A stretch of DNA of 64,000 nt. It comes from Apostichopus japonicus. Taxonomy: Eukaryota; Echinodermata; Holothuroidea; Aspidochirotida; Stichopodidae. Below the pieces are notes generated by a model. That model did not search any database and was not told where the DNA came from. It worked only from the letters and a program-made list of their open reading frames with translations. Each line of letters opens with the position of its first letter. Positions within the stretch are counted from its first letter, which is position 1. Both the position numbers and the translations under genes were made by a program. Shown one piece after another: positions 33,221 to 45,273 of the stretch. The stretch covers positions 15,991,876 to 16,055,875 of the forward strand of contig NC_092567.1 of assembly GCF_037975245.1 (NCBI RefSeq). Reading direction: 5' to 3'.

Positions 33221-34730
33221 TAGGAAACAGGCCAAATGGAAACCCAGTGAACCCACATCGATGTGGATCATATATATGATTGTACGTACTTACATTCATA
33301 CACAAGAGATGTACAGACATTATGAAAATAATCATGAGTGAAACTTGCTATACGGTCACAGGTCCCAGAAACGACCACGAAGTGGCATTTATCTCATGCA
33401 GCATATGTTGGGTGAAGTTTTAGCCACTGCCAAATATGATTTGGATAAATACTTTCACGCATTATTTTCTATTTATAACCACTAAAAAAAACTATGCCAC
33501 CAAATATAGGGGGGGATATTAGATACTATATCCCTCACCTAAAGTATTGGGGGACATGTCTAGCCGCCCTCCTCCCATGATCGCCGCCCATGGGTAAGGC
33601 ATCTGTAGTTCTGTTATCATCGTCAGGAATGATATAGACTTCATATGCTAGCCACAGTTGTGTGTGTTGATATCTGATATAAGGCAAGCAACATTGTGAA
33701 GAGACTGTGCGTATGTCATTGTTCCTGAGGATACCAGAGTTTTTTTTTTCGTCACGTTTGGACACTTCTTAGTACATTAGTATAATTTAAGTTATGTCAA
33801 TACATTTCATCTTTTGCTATATGAGCCAAACATTTTGACTTTGAAATTGTGGACTCGTAGACTTTGCTTGACATGACTGACTCACAAATATATCGCATTC
33901 CTTTTAGGAATGAAGGTATTCTGTGAGAGGAGGGTTTCTACCTGCACTATCCAAAACTGGTTGAAAGTTCAAAGCATGGAATATCCATGTGTCATTAGGA
34001 GATCACTGGGAAAGTGCATTGAGTTTCAATGTATCGAATATCGTATGTGCGATGTGCTTTGTCATTACATTGTCCTTGAAAATATGAAAGTGACACTGCA
34101 CCATGTTGCTTAGCAACAACAAACGGTATGCATTATCTAGAAGTTAACTTGTATCTAGGGATTTGTGCATAGCAATCAAGGAAACTTTCCGTAATTAAAA
34201 TACTGATGTGCAGGAATGGCCACATATCGGCCAACCAGACACAATTATTGAAAGAAAAAATAGAAAGTGGTTGAAAAATAAGTATGCAAAGGAGATGAGT
34301 GAATAAAAGTAGCAATCAAGCGGTTTTTATAAGCGGTTTCTTATAACAATGACGGAATTTGATTTGCGAAATGAATTCTTCAAAGGTGCTGGAGCTGGGC
34401 GTTGACTCGAATTTTTTATGAACCTCAAAGCTTATAGGCAACTTTTCATGTGATCAGTTGCAGCTAATCCGAGAGGAGTTTACTGCAAAGCGGGATAATG
34501 GGTGTAAGAGTTTGCTTCATAACAACTTTGATGAACACAGGCTCACAATGAACTGAGTTTTGAGATACAGGTGAACACAGCATTTATGGTCGAGGGCACT
34601 TGGGAAGGGTTTGAGATGGTAAAGTCAAATCTTGTATTACGGACTATACATTAGTATACATCTGACCATATGATTACTGTTACTCAAAGTTGTTCAGAAA
34701 TACAAAGTTTCTGTATTTTGGGTGCGTAGG

Positions 34731-34733
<3 letters not shown>
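33221..34733. other. No recognisable gene
   Basis: No exon is supported on either strand. A fragment GGGGACATGTCTAGCCGCCC near 33550 may be a transposon end. Confidence 0.4.
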
Positions 34734-34816
<83 letters not shown>

Positions 34817-34825
34817 TTATATATA
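34734..34825. repeat. (TA)n microsatellite, left of the LTR-like element
   Basis: About 80 bp of TA repeats, then ATTTATTTATATATA, ending where TGTCACGG starts. Confidence 0.95.
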
Positions 34826-35426
34826 TGTCACGGATTCTTTTCAAGAGAGCAGTCGAAAACGGCGTATAGACGGTCAGAGAGAGTATATTAGTTTCAAAGG
34901 TTCAATATAATTATTAACAACAACAATAAAATTAACAGCGGTTACATAGAACAAAGAAAAGTCATAATTTTCAATATATATCCTTTTAAAGTTTTGAACT
35001 TCTATGCTTCATATGGCATCCTTTCCTTCTTATGGTCCTAGTTTTGTTTCGTTGAAGGTTCTGTCAACGTTAATGGTTAATACAAATGAATGTTCTTTCT
35101 TTCTATATGAGCGTCGGCCTTTTCCTTTTCCTAGTTTCACGTTCTCTTTCTTTCCTCGTTCAAGTTTTAATTTAGCTTCTTCCCTGCCTCTTTTGCCATG
35201 GTTTTGCTTTCGGTTCAAGACCGAGATTGAAAAGAAAGAGCACGTGGCTTGACTGTTCTGTTTATACCCCATGCCGACGGAATTCCGATACTCGTTAACA
35301 AAATGCTGATTACGTAATGCTTAGGGATACACAAAACCATGGCTAAATAATTAGCATCCAATTAACTAAACACGTAAAGCAATCAATACAATACTTAAGG
35401 GGGTTATCCCAGAACGGGTTGTGACA
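34826..35426. mobile_element. Solo-LTR-like element, about 601 bp
   Basis: Starts TGTCACGGATTC and ends GGGTTGTGACA, the short TG..CA inverted ends of LTR retroelements, and sits exactly between two (TA)n tracts so that a 5-bp ATATA duplication is possible but cannot be proven. No coding sequence inside. A TIR element with TGTCAC ends is the alternative. Confidence 0.5.
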
Positions 35427-35453
35427 ATATATATATATAAATTAATTAATAAA

Positions 35454-35548
<95 letters not shown>
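35427..35548. repeat. (TA)n microsatellite, right of the LTR-like element
   Basis: TA repeats interrupted by AAATTAATTAATAAATTAA, ending about 270 bp before the FAD oxidase start. Confidence 0.95.
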
Positions 35549-35552
<4 letters not shown>

Positions 35553-35816
35553 TATTCACTTTTTACTTTAGAGTGGTGGAGGGCTCACTTTTAAAAATGT
35601 AACACCTTTTTTGTTATTGATTTCTTTTGGTTTAATCGACACTGACATTCTCGGAGTACATTTCCTTCCATTCTGGGCGAATATGATGCGATCCGATGTC
35701 AACTACTGTTATACATACATCAATTTATCTGTAGCATTTTCTTAAAAAATAAACTGTGTTGTTCCTGTATATTGCAAGAATCGCTAAAGTTAATTATTTC
35801 ATTCAACATTCAACAG

Positions 35817-37430
35817 ATGATGGAACATAAACAAAGTAAACAAAGAAGGGAACAGAACCGGGAAGCAAACAAACAACCCGACACGAACGACCAGAATGAG
35901 AGGAACGCGGATACGACGGAACTCATCGCGTTACCCGACGATGGAAGAAAACAATTGTATAACTTCCTTCTGGCCTCGGAGACGCCACGACTAGACGCCA
36001 CGATTCCAGACTTGGTTAATAATGAAGATGAGCTGAAAAAAGTGATCAAGTCCGCTCGTGAAGCCAAGGAAATAGTTCGTGTTGTCGGTTCTGGGCATTC
36101 GATAGGTCCTGCAATTGGTGACACAGAGCATACACCGAATGAAAGGCGTATTAGGCTCGGCGGAGAGTTGCGATCCTTCACCGTCCTGTCTGAGGAAGGT
36201 GATACAAAGACTGTGAAAGTCGGGGGAGGCTGCTACCTCGGTAAAAATCCTCTTGACAAGGATTCTACTTGGGATAACTCCGTTAATGTTCAATTAGCAA
36301 AAATCAACTGTGCTATACCGATACTTGGCGGAATCACGCAACAATCCATTGCTGGTTTTACGATGACTGGCTCAGCCGGAGGAAGTGTGGCTCATGGATT
36401 TGAGGATATCATAAAAGAAATCCATTTCATTGATGGTAAGGGTCAGTCACAGGTGGCAGAGAGGGGTACAGACCTGTTCAACGCGGTCGGAGTATCCATG
36501 GGTCTCTTTGGTGTCATAACCTACATGGTATTGGAAGTTAAAACTCCAAGTTTCAATGTAGGAGGGGTTGAAAAAACAGTCAGCGTAGCGGAATCCGTTC
36601 TGGCTGTCAATGAAAACACAGGAACTAGTAAATTACAAGACACTCTCGAGAATACTGAGTACTTCCGTCTCACGTGGTTTCCTCAGAAGTACGCGCAACG
36701 AGTCACAGAATGGTCAGGTAAAAGAAGCGAGTCAACAAAGATCGTACCCTACAAGAGTGTTATAGGGAACCATTGGGTAGCCGGAGCAGCGGCGATGGCC
36801 TTGCAAATGATGCATTGGGCTCTTACCCATGTGCCATGTGAGGACACGTATAAACTTGTCGGGGATACCCTGAAGATATTTACACATGAAAACCCTGCCG
36901 AATTTAATGATATTTGGTACAAAACGATACCGATGGATGACCAAGTACCTACCGATACAATTTTCAGAACCGAATTCACCGAGCTATGGTTTCCGATGGA
37001 AGAGACAGAGAACGTCTTAAATATTCTCAAGAAATTGTTCGAAGACCAGCAAGTTGCCGGCAACTACGCATGCGAGCTCTACGCTGGTAAAAGGTCTCCA
37101 TTTTGGATGAGCCCAGCTTATAATCGTAATGTATTTCGTGTCGACCCTTTTTGGTTTTATCATCAAAAAGGAGACGCAAGGGAGTACTACGATCATTATT
37201 GGAAGGCTCTGATGAAGGTTGATGGAGTTCGCCTTCACTGGGGCAAATACCTTCCGTACAGCGGAGGCACCTACGGAGGCGTAGAGTATGGTGCTGCCTT
37301 TCTGAAGAATTCGTACCCCAAGATGGATGACTGGCTAGCACTGAGAGCGGAGTATGATCCTGATCAGATTTACTTGACAGAATATTGGCGAAAGCTGTTT
37401 GGCATCGAAACAATTTCTGCACAGGAGTGA
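35817..37430 (+). CDS. FAD-linked oxidase, aldonolactone oxidase type, intronless
   Basis: A single 537-residue open frame. ATGATG at 35817 is the first in-frame ATG; the CATTCAACAG before it could be the acceptor of a 5' UTR intron. A hydrophilic Lys/Gln-rich start of about 40 residues is followed by an FAD-binding PCMH-type domain: VVGSGHS at 89-95 (the His that carries covalent FAD in gulono- and arabinono-lactone oxidases), and GGITQQSIAGFTMTGSAGGS. The C-terminal half ends with GVRLHWGKYLP (HWGK at 474-477, a conserved catalytic-region motif of these oxidases) and DPDQIYLTEYWRKLFG. The family oxidises aldonolactones or related sugars/alcohols with O2; the substrate here is unknown. No signal peptide or membrane segment is seen. 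Lack of introns beside intron-rich neighbours suggests retroposition or horizontal acquisition. Confidence 0.88.
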   Translation: MMEHKQSKQRREQNREANKQPDTNDQNERNADTTELIALPDDGRKQLYNFLLASETPRLDATIPDLVNNEDELKKVIKSAREAKEIVRVVGSGHSIGPAIGDTEHTPNERRIRLGGELRSFTVLSEEGDTKTVKVGGGCYLGKNPLDKDSTWDNSVNVQLAKINCAIPILGGITQQSIAGFTMTGSAGGSVAHGFEDIIKEIHFIDGKGQSQVAERGTDLFNAVGVSMGLFGVITYMVLEVKTPSFNVGGVEKTVSVAESVLAVNENTGTSKLQDTLENTEYFRLTWFPQKYAQRVTEWSGKRSESTKIVPYKSVIGNHWVAGAAAMALQMMHWALTHVPCEDTYKLVGDTLKIFTHENPAEFNDIWYKTIPMDDQVPTDTIFRTEFTELWFPMEETENVLNILKKLFEDQQVAGNYACELYAGKRSPFWMSPAYNRNVFRVDPFWFYHQKGDAREYYDHYWKALMKVDGVRLHWGKYLPYSGGTYGGVEYGAAFLKNSYPKMDDWLALRAEYDPDQIYLTEYWRKLFGIETISAQE

Positions 37431-37902
37431 GGTTTACCTTTGGCCAGTCAATTGTTGAGAGTTATCTGTACATCCGAACATGGAGGTCAAAACAGACCTC
37501 CATGATCCGAACAATTTAACATAACACGGCCTTTGTTCATTCCTGCATGCATGCTTCAAGTCCCAAATTAAGCGTAGTCATTTATTAGGATTTAATTGTG
37601 AGAAACAATATGAAATTCAACAGAATTCGTCTTATCTTCAGATTTCCAGATGAAACCCCAATCTCAATAACTTGGTCGATTGAAATTAACGTACTTTGAA
37701 TGACTAAACGTTCATCTACCCAAGGACGTGGAATCACAATATCAGGTTTTGATGTCATTTGGGCAAATGCACTTCAAAGCGTTACTTATGCTATTATAAT
37801 CTGCCTGTTGTTCATCCTTGAAATCTGATACATTTGGAATGTTTGCTTATCAAAGGGCTCTTTCAAAATACATCATTATGTAGGAATGATCTTTCTTCTG
37901 TG

Positions 37903-37908
37903 AATAAA
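37903..37908 (+). terminator. polyA signal downstream of the FAD oxidase
   Basis: AATAAA 473 nt after the stop; the first clear hexamer after the gene on this strand. Confidence 0.45.
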
Positions 37909-39027
37909 TGAATGGTAAATTATAAGGAGGAACAAAGACTTAATTCATATGAATTGTTCCCATGACAACGTCCATTTTGTTGTTGCCAGACACGTTCACG
38001 AAATGACACGTAAATTTATTGTTCATAACTTCACAATACAACATGGTATGAAAATTGTGGTTTTCGCCTAAAGATTCAGAACGAAAAGTCAGGAAGTTTT
38101 GCTAAGCAGTCGACTTCAGCCACCATAACATAGTTTGAAAACTTGAGATAATCACCTGCTGAAACGCTTGCGCTAAATGCCAAAATGCAACCGGGAAAGA
38201 TTTGGAGAAAAAATAACTTTATATCTTTTACAGCCTGAGAACTGTTCATGGTACAGTAGATGTAAAGTCATAAAAAACCGTAGTATTGCAATTTAAACTA
38301 TAGCCTAACTTTAGGTGGAATTTAAGCGTAATATGTAAATGCTAAGTATGTGAAGTATGTTGATTATTATTATTATTATTATTATTATTCTTCTTCTTCT
38401 GATTTCTAGTAATGACAACTTAAGACTTAATCTGTTTCTAGCCCAATAGTTTTTTTTTTCTTCTGATTTTCAAATATGTGCCGTTAAGGTAAGCTACGTG
38501 TCTGGAAAATGTTAACTTGAGACCAAATTGTTAAATCATAATCTAGATCTAATTGTAAATATTTGTTCTTGTTGCAGTCAGTGCTTACTAGAGCCTATCA
38601 TTGGGTTCACATAGGGTGACCCGTGACTTCAAGTTTTTACTATGTAGCTTCGTACACCATTTTACCGAACTGCATATTATGTGCCATTATGCATGCGCAA
38701 ACAAAGTTTAAAGAAACATGATAATTAAGTGGGGGTAATGTTTTCATCAAAATTTAATTTAGCTAGCCAATGGCATATATCGCCCATTGTTATCAATATA
38801 TATCATGGTCAAATATATTAGACATGAGTGTTCTTGAATGTTTTATTCACTCAAAGCAAATTCAAGCTTCAGACTTTGCGGAGAGATTTTTTGTTCAGCA
38901 GTGATTATTAATCTTCTCAGAAATGTGTTTTTGTGCCTGAAAGTTGGTAGGAGAGAATTAGAATATCCAACAACTTACGGGGATTTGATATCAATTCCAT
39001 AGAAATTGAATCTCTCTTTCTCTCTAG
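37909..39027. other. No recognisable gene; (ATT)n at about 38364
   Basis: AT-rich, with a short (TTA)n/(TTC)n run at about 38362-38400. No exon supported. Confidence 0.45.
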
Positions 39028-39274
39028 CATTATGTGGTATAAGCTTCGACTTTACAAGGATTACCTGAAACCGCTTGGGCTGCCGGGCTTCGCATCCAGG
39101 ACTCCCAAAAAGGCCCTAAGACCTGTGCCTCATAGTCCTTACAAGGTCTTGGACATCAATTCCATAGACATTTCCGCTTTGCATCGAAGGTCAATGCGCC
39201 GATGGATGGGGCCAGTCGAATGTGTGGGTGGGGAAGGCATGGCTTCTGTATTCCAAGTGTCGTTGTACAAATAA
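39028..39274 (+). pseudogene. Exon-like frame with a KVLD motif, weak
   Basis: After TCTTTCTCTCTAG an ATG-initiated frame of 80 codons reads LYKDYLKPLGLPGFASR, then PVPHSPYKVLDINSIDIS. The P-x-x-P-Y-K-V-L-D part resembles the segment before the WD40 propeller of Cdc20/Fzr proteins (KVLDAP), but the following residues do not match. CATCAATTCCATAGA also occurs just upstream (38990-39004), so it may be a decayed duplicate. Unassigned. Confidence 0.2.
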
Positions 39275-40677
39275 CCAAAGTGGGTTTTATATGTGCCAGA
39301 CTGCATATTTAGCTCTTCAATTTCACTGTATAGTATACGAATAATTCCTTCCCCTAAGAACAAACCCCTTCCATACCACTGTATTTAAGTACCACATATG
39401 TCCATATATACTTGGGCTGAGGAAGCAGGAGGCTTTAAGGGTAATTTTTACAAAAGATAATATTAGTCAAGAAATATAGTCTGAACTGACAGGAAATGTC
39501 TTAGTGCTCATCATTCAGCGTTAATGTTGTGCCTAATCACCCTTCAGTACGATGTAGCCCGCCCCTCCCCTCCCAGACAGTAAGAAGCTACCGGCATATG
39601 GCGTAGAACACTTGACACCTCACCATCTCTACATATGTAAGGGAATTATCTTAAGATTATCTTCACGATAGGCGACGAAAGCCAGATTGTGCCTTGGTGA
39701 AAATGATGCAACCGGGCCCATTTTTGTTTAAAGGCCATCCTTTTTTGGCTACGTAAATTATGACAATGAGGATACGTTGTTTTTTCCCCATGCCCCAATA
39801 ATGACTTAGGGCCTTGCAAGGGCTGTAGCACCACCTCAATCCCTCTCTCGACACACATGCAGATTAGCTACCATATTGGTATAAAGACATACCACATTGG
39901 GCATAGGCTGTCTTCCATATGCCAACAAAAAGGTGATTAGTTCTTGCATTTTGCTCACAATTTTGGTGACTACTTGATTTGAGTGAAAATGAGTACAATT
40001 TGATATTAGGTATGTCAGAATGTGCACAAGGCTGTGCCAAGAACCAAACGAGCGGCTCGATACCTATATATGGCTATGATGAATTTGGAAGTTTACTTAA
40101 AAGCGGGAGAGTAGAGTTATATAAAACAATCTCTATGAAGGGTCTTCCTCAAGAACAATGAAACCCACCAAATTCAATTTTTTTTCCCGATACTGACTAG
40201 GGGAATAATTAATAGAAAACTAAAATAGACGGCACCCTTTACTCGTTTCTTAGACTTTTTTTTTTAGGCAAATGTACCGAGATGTTTAAGACACAGAGGT
40301 TGTATGAAATAATTTATGGCTGAAAGTTACATACACACGTAAAATATGGTATCATGAATATTCATTGCTGTTATGATGACTTCATAAATCGTTTTAGTGA
40401 GACCAGGATATACCTGCTTCCCTTTCTGCCCAAAAGTTCTTACGAAAGGGGACACAGCCCCCGGGTGAGGTCAATAAGGGGAAGAGAAAATATCTAAACT
40501 GTGATATGAAATAAAATATTTAACAAAAGGGCGCGGTTACATGATTTGGCTCAGGGCACAACAAGATACTGACTTCACGGTCTGCCCTACCATTCACAAC
40601 TTGACTCGCCACTTAGTACTTATTCCCATACGAAGGTTACACGATTACACGTATATCAAAAGCTCGTTGCTAGCAGA
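39275..40677. other. No recognisable feature
   Basis: No exon, RNA or complete repeat was supported on either strand. Confidence 0.4.
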
Positions 40678-40747
40678 TCATTCTTGCGCATTCTTTTCTA
40701 CCAATCGATGAGCTCATCGATTGGTAGAAAAGAATGCGCAAGAATGA
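40678..40747. repeat. 70-bp perfect palindrome without spacer
   Basis: Two 35-bp arms meet at GATGAG|CTCATC (centre 40712/40713) with no mismatch and no loop; pairing stops at 40677/40748. Checked base by base. Confidence 0.97.
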
Positions 40748-42908
40748 CGTATTAAAAGAAGAAACAAGTTGCAAGAAAATAGGTAAAATGAACAAATACT
40801 GGTAATTTCTGGAATTATTTATTAGGTTTGGAACGATCGTTACTACTGTACAGTAGCAGCCATATTATTATATACAATTAACCCACCAATTACCAAAAAC
40901 AGTTGCTTTTGGTAGTAAGAGTAGGATACAGAGAATTGAATGGAACAGGACGAGTTTATCAACAACAAAGATTTCACACCAAGTTTTGAAGTTAAAAGAT
41001 CAGTGTGTGTGTGTGTGAAACAAAATATGAGGAATATTTTACACTTAAAACATGCAGGGGTAGATGCACAAATGAGTTAGTTTGTAACGTAGATAAAAAA
41101 AAACAGTGACCCTTTCTCTTAAAGCAGTACCCCTTCCTCTTAAGTCTGTTGTTTTGTTTAAATCACGACACTGTCAGAGATAGACCATAGCTTGAACAGT
41201 TCGATTGTATGATTCCAGCGACGCCCTTAAACACTTATCAGCACTGTTATAATTTGAACTTACAGTACTGTAACACTAAATTAATAATCACTGTGAATCT
41301 GTAACAATTGATGAGCATGTTACTATGGGACCATTATTACAATCACCATTGATTATGTCTAACAAATAATCAACAACAACAACCCTGGCGCTTGTGTTTT
41401 GTTATAAGTATAGTCTTTTTGTTATATCGTTATATGTTATACTCAAAGTGATAACTCAAACGTTTAAGTAAAATGCCAGAAATTATTAACCAACAAAAAC
41501 AGATGCTTCGATGGATAATAATATCTGTTTCCAAAAAAGTTCAGTTTTTGTTATCAATTAAGCAATTCGTATAAGTTAATTATGCACTTGGTCCTGGAAT
41601 GCTAGACTAGTGCTGGAGCCAATACACCACACAATCTGTGTCCAAAATACGTGCTACTTTTCAACAATAGGAATCGGTCCTTACACTCTCACTGCTACAT
41701 GGTATTTACGGTAGTCGTAAACCATTTCCTGTAGGCTAATAGTACAAACCAGTGTCTGGTTTCTTTGAAACACATCCTTCTATATCTATATCAGTTCAGG
41801 AAGTCCGATTGTTACCATTCCTAGCAAAGGGTAACCTAACAAACATCCTACAGTGACAATTGCTTTCTAAGTACATTGGAGATAACGCGGCTTTTCGAAG
41901 TTCACCAAGCGTAACATGTATAAAGATAAGTTATAGATAACAAGAGGGTATAAGTTAAGGGAACGTACAAAATACTATTAATGGTATCGTATACCATTCA
42001 ATATTGCCTATATGGTGGTACACAAGTGCAAACTTATTTATATGATGCCAAAGAACAGAATTTCGCTTTAGCCCTGATCATAAAGTAATGATCGCAGTAA
42101 TGTGTCTGATAGCTACATTGACAACAAGTGTTCATATCAGGAACCTTAATTTTAAAAGGGCTCAAATCTGCACAAAGCTTGAAATAAAGTCCTATAGTAT
42201 AAGTTAAAACCGAGCAGTGTACATTCAAGTTGTCACCATCAATATTCTGTACACGGATAAAATAACGTTAACAGTTCTGTAACAGCGAATTATGTCTTCC
42301 ATAATAACAGCGCTGCCATTTGCTAGTAACATCAAAATCAACCCACGTGGACTAACAGTAGAACAAAAAACAACAACAATTGATTGTTTAGGCCTTGCGG
42401 TGTAAAAACTAAACCTTTTTATTATTGTTCGAAGCAAGGAACACTGCCTCTCACCTTGCCTCTCACAAATGCGCCTTGTTTTAAGCAGAATTACAGTAGC
42501 TAAGGTTACCAAACTTTCCAAGCAGAAGAAGGGGGGGGGGGAGGGTTGGATCCTGAATCCGCATCTAGTTGTTAACAACGAATGGACATAGTGACGTGAA
42601 TGGTACCTTCATTAATGTGCTTAAATTCACACTTTCTTTTTTGGTGTAAATATTGCACCTAACAGTAAACTTAAGATTCTGAATCTAACTTGAGCCGCCA
42701 AATACACCAGTGTATTATAAATAAGACTTTAATGTACAAATAAGTTATATATCTATATAATATATAAAACGTACAACAAAATCATGAATGAATTTATAAT
42801 TTGAATAGAAAAAAAAAGAAAAAAAGAAAGAAAAAAAGTGAGAATTATTCAATGAGAATTGCACAAGTTTAGATACATTGTAGTTTTAGTAATGAGAAGA
42901 ATTAGGAC
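40748..42908. other. No recognisable gene
   Basis: A (GT)n run of about 12 bp near 41003 and a G-run near 42530. No exon supported. Confidence 0.4.
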
Positions 42909-43092
42909 AAAATTACAGTTGTTGTTCCCTAACTAAAACAGGCTCTTAACTGATTATCAATCAAAACAATGAAATTACGGATGTTGTTCACTAAGTAATA
43001 CAGGCTCTTAACTGATTACCAATCAAAACAATCAAACTATAGTTGTTGTTCCCTACTTAAGACAGGCTCTTAACTGATTATCAATCAAAACC
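42909..43092 (+). repeat. 61-62-bp tandem repeat, 3 copies
   Basis: Units share TTGTTGTTCCCTA.CTAA and CAGGCTCTTAACTGATTA.CAATCAAAAC, with periods of 62 and 61 bp. Confidence 0.85.
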
Positions 43093-44111
43093 ATCAAAAT
43101 GAAACTAAAATAAAAATATAAATAGGAAATATTATGTATATTGCCTCAAAGTTCAGTAAGATAAATAACTGTAACTGCACAGTGATAGTTTGACTAAAGA
43201 TCAGGAAATCCTACCTAAAGATTTGAATCCATTGAAACAAAAATTTACATGACACCAGTATGTCCACACATACCCCTTATTCCTGCTACTGAGATATGGT
43301 GTGCCTAAGTGGGCTTGGGCCCTGCTTTGACCAATTTGGTGGGTTTCATGTGGAACACAAAGTACTTTAGTTTGAATAACACATAACAGATCGCCAATAG
43401 TATTTCATTCCTTGACAATCAATTATGTGATGGCATTTCATTAGTTTTTTTTTTTCAATTGCCGCAAGTGATGTTCGTAACAACGTCAGCCGTGACTCTA
43501 ATTTTGATATAACACTAGACCAAGTTATTCTGTCGTCAGAATGTGGTAGGCTTAGATTTCATCTTTGTGCTTCATTTAAACAAAACAGAAAACCCGCATC
43601 TTTGAAAAACATTAAACATCCAATTACAACACTAATTCATGGAAGTAACGATATCTTTCTGTTCAATTTATGTGATGATCATGCAGAGAAAGAAACACTG
43701 TTAATGCAGCCAACATACGATTTAAATGTTGTATACATATGAAAAGAAACATGGGGTTTTAGTGCAGTGACCTGGTGAATGAAAACCTTTACTAGATGGA
43801 AAGTTATAAGTCACCAACAGCAAATAAAGTGTCGACGACATTCTCGATACTAAAATTTTGGCAGCTTTGCTGCACAATTGTTTACATGGTCAGATCATGT
43901 ACCATCCGTTAATGGCCCCATAACACTGCCCTCAAGTATACTACCAACACCGAATGGGCCTAATTTGATTCATCTTCTGCGGTGTATGTATCCAAGCAGC
44001 TCTGATGGATTATAAGATTTTAACGGCTACATAATGTCAAAGAACAAGTTGGAGTGTCTCAGCCGTTAGGGATCAAAGTACATTTCAATGTGTGTGTGTT
44101 TTTTTTTTTAG
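43093..44111. other. No recognisable feature
   Basis: No supported exon on either strand. Confidence 0.4.
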
Positions 44112-44251
44112 CAACTTCTAGCAGGCTAAGATTTAGGAACAACCCCGACGACCTTGAATATGAACAGCCCATGAGAGACGGAACCATCGATAAACAACGG
44201 AGGAAGACATCACAGGAAGTACTTCGTGAAAACATCTGCTACAGAGCTTAA
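44112..44251 (+). other. Exon-like open frame of unknown origin
   Basis: After TTTTTTTTTTAG a frame reads RLRFRNNPDDLEYEQPMR, then DGTIDKQRRKTSQEVL, ending at TAA (44249-44251). Composition is hydrophilic and protein-like, and the acceptor is strong. No upstream exon or family match is known to me, so this remains a candidate terminal exon. Confidence 0.25.
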
Positions 44252-45239
44252 AAATATTCACCTCATCTTGTGCTAATAATGAAAGTATTCTATTAGACAG
44301 CCGATACCATAGACGATTAAACTAGGTCCACAGGGGCCTATGATTCAATTACGCTGTTCTTGAACTAAAAAAAACTAAAACCATTTGAGGCGATCATCAG
44401 TTTCCAAATTCGCCCAAACAAAATGGGTAAAATGCTTTCAAAAGCCCTTTCCTTGTGATTCAGACCCGGCATTGAAAAAATTCCCAGATAATGTGGTAGG
44501 TTTCCACAAAAAGCCTCAATATTTAGCTCTGAGATATTGATATTGTTTTTTTTTTTTGGGGGGGGGTGTGGGGGGAAGGGTGATTGTTGAATACTGAATA
44601 TGTACGACCAATTTTGTTGTGGGAGGGGGTGGGGTGCCTTTAGCATATTTGGGTACAAGCATTGAAGAATTGTCTTGCTCAAAAATAGAATATGGCTAAA
44701 AACTCTCTCCATTAGCATCAATCGATCAAACCTTTCTGTTTTGTTACATATTACCGTTTCTTCAACTTCAGAAGAAATGACCTCGACCAACAAAACCTTG
44801 TGTTACGCAAGCAATCTCCATGGCGTTGCTTATAGAATATTTGGCACTAAAACGTATACAGAAACAAACACACACACCACCACCACAACGTGTACTGACA
44901 AAAGCTACGCGAATAGCCTTGTATTAATCCGAACAAAATTTGATCTTTGCAATTTTTAGTGCTAGTCGTTCGATAACATCCTCAGGGCAAACAATCCTTC
45001 ACACATATATCTCTTTGAGGTGTTCTGCAAAGCGAAACAATTAGGCGCTCTCCAGCCATACCCCAAAATCAATAGAGCATGCTGTCATATGCTTTTTAAG
45101 AAAAAGTCGCCCAGGAAAGAACCTGGGCACGAAAACCAAACTACCGAACGACTGATCCGCTCTCAACCCCAGTCCCCTTGCATCGGGACTGTGACTGTGT
45201 GATCATCGTCAGGTGTGCTTCACTATTCCCTTCGAAAGG
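44252..45239. other. No recognisable gene
   Basis: Contains a T/G-homopolymer stretch at about 44547-44578. Nothing coding supported. Confidence 0.4.
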
Positions 45240-45273
45240 GAACAGATACTACACATGATCTTAGCCAAAAGGC
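45240..45273 (-). ncRNA. U2 snRNA 5'-domain fragment (probable pseudogene)
   Basis: On the - strand GCCTTTTGGCTAAGATCA, then GTGTAGTATCTGTTC, matches bases of about 12-45 of U2 snRNA with about one difference, including the GTAGTA branch-point recognition sequence. The first dozen bases differ, and the Sm site and stems III-IV are not visible downstream. The sequence beyond has a CAGTCCC/GGGACTG hairpin instead. It is best read as a truncated copy. Confidence 0.6.
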
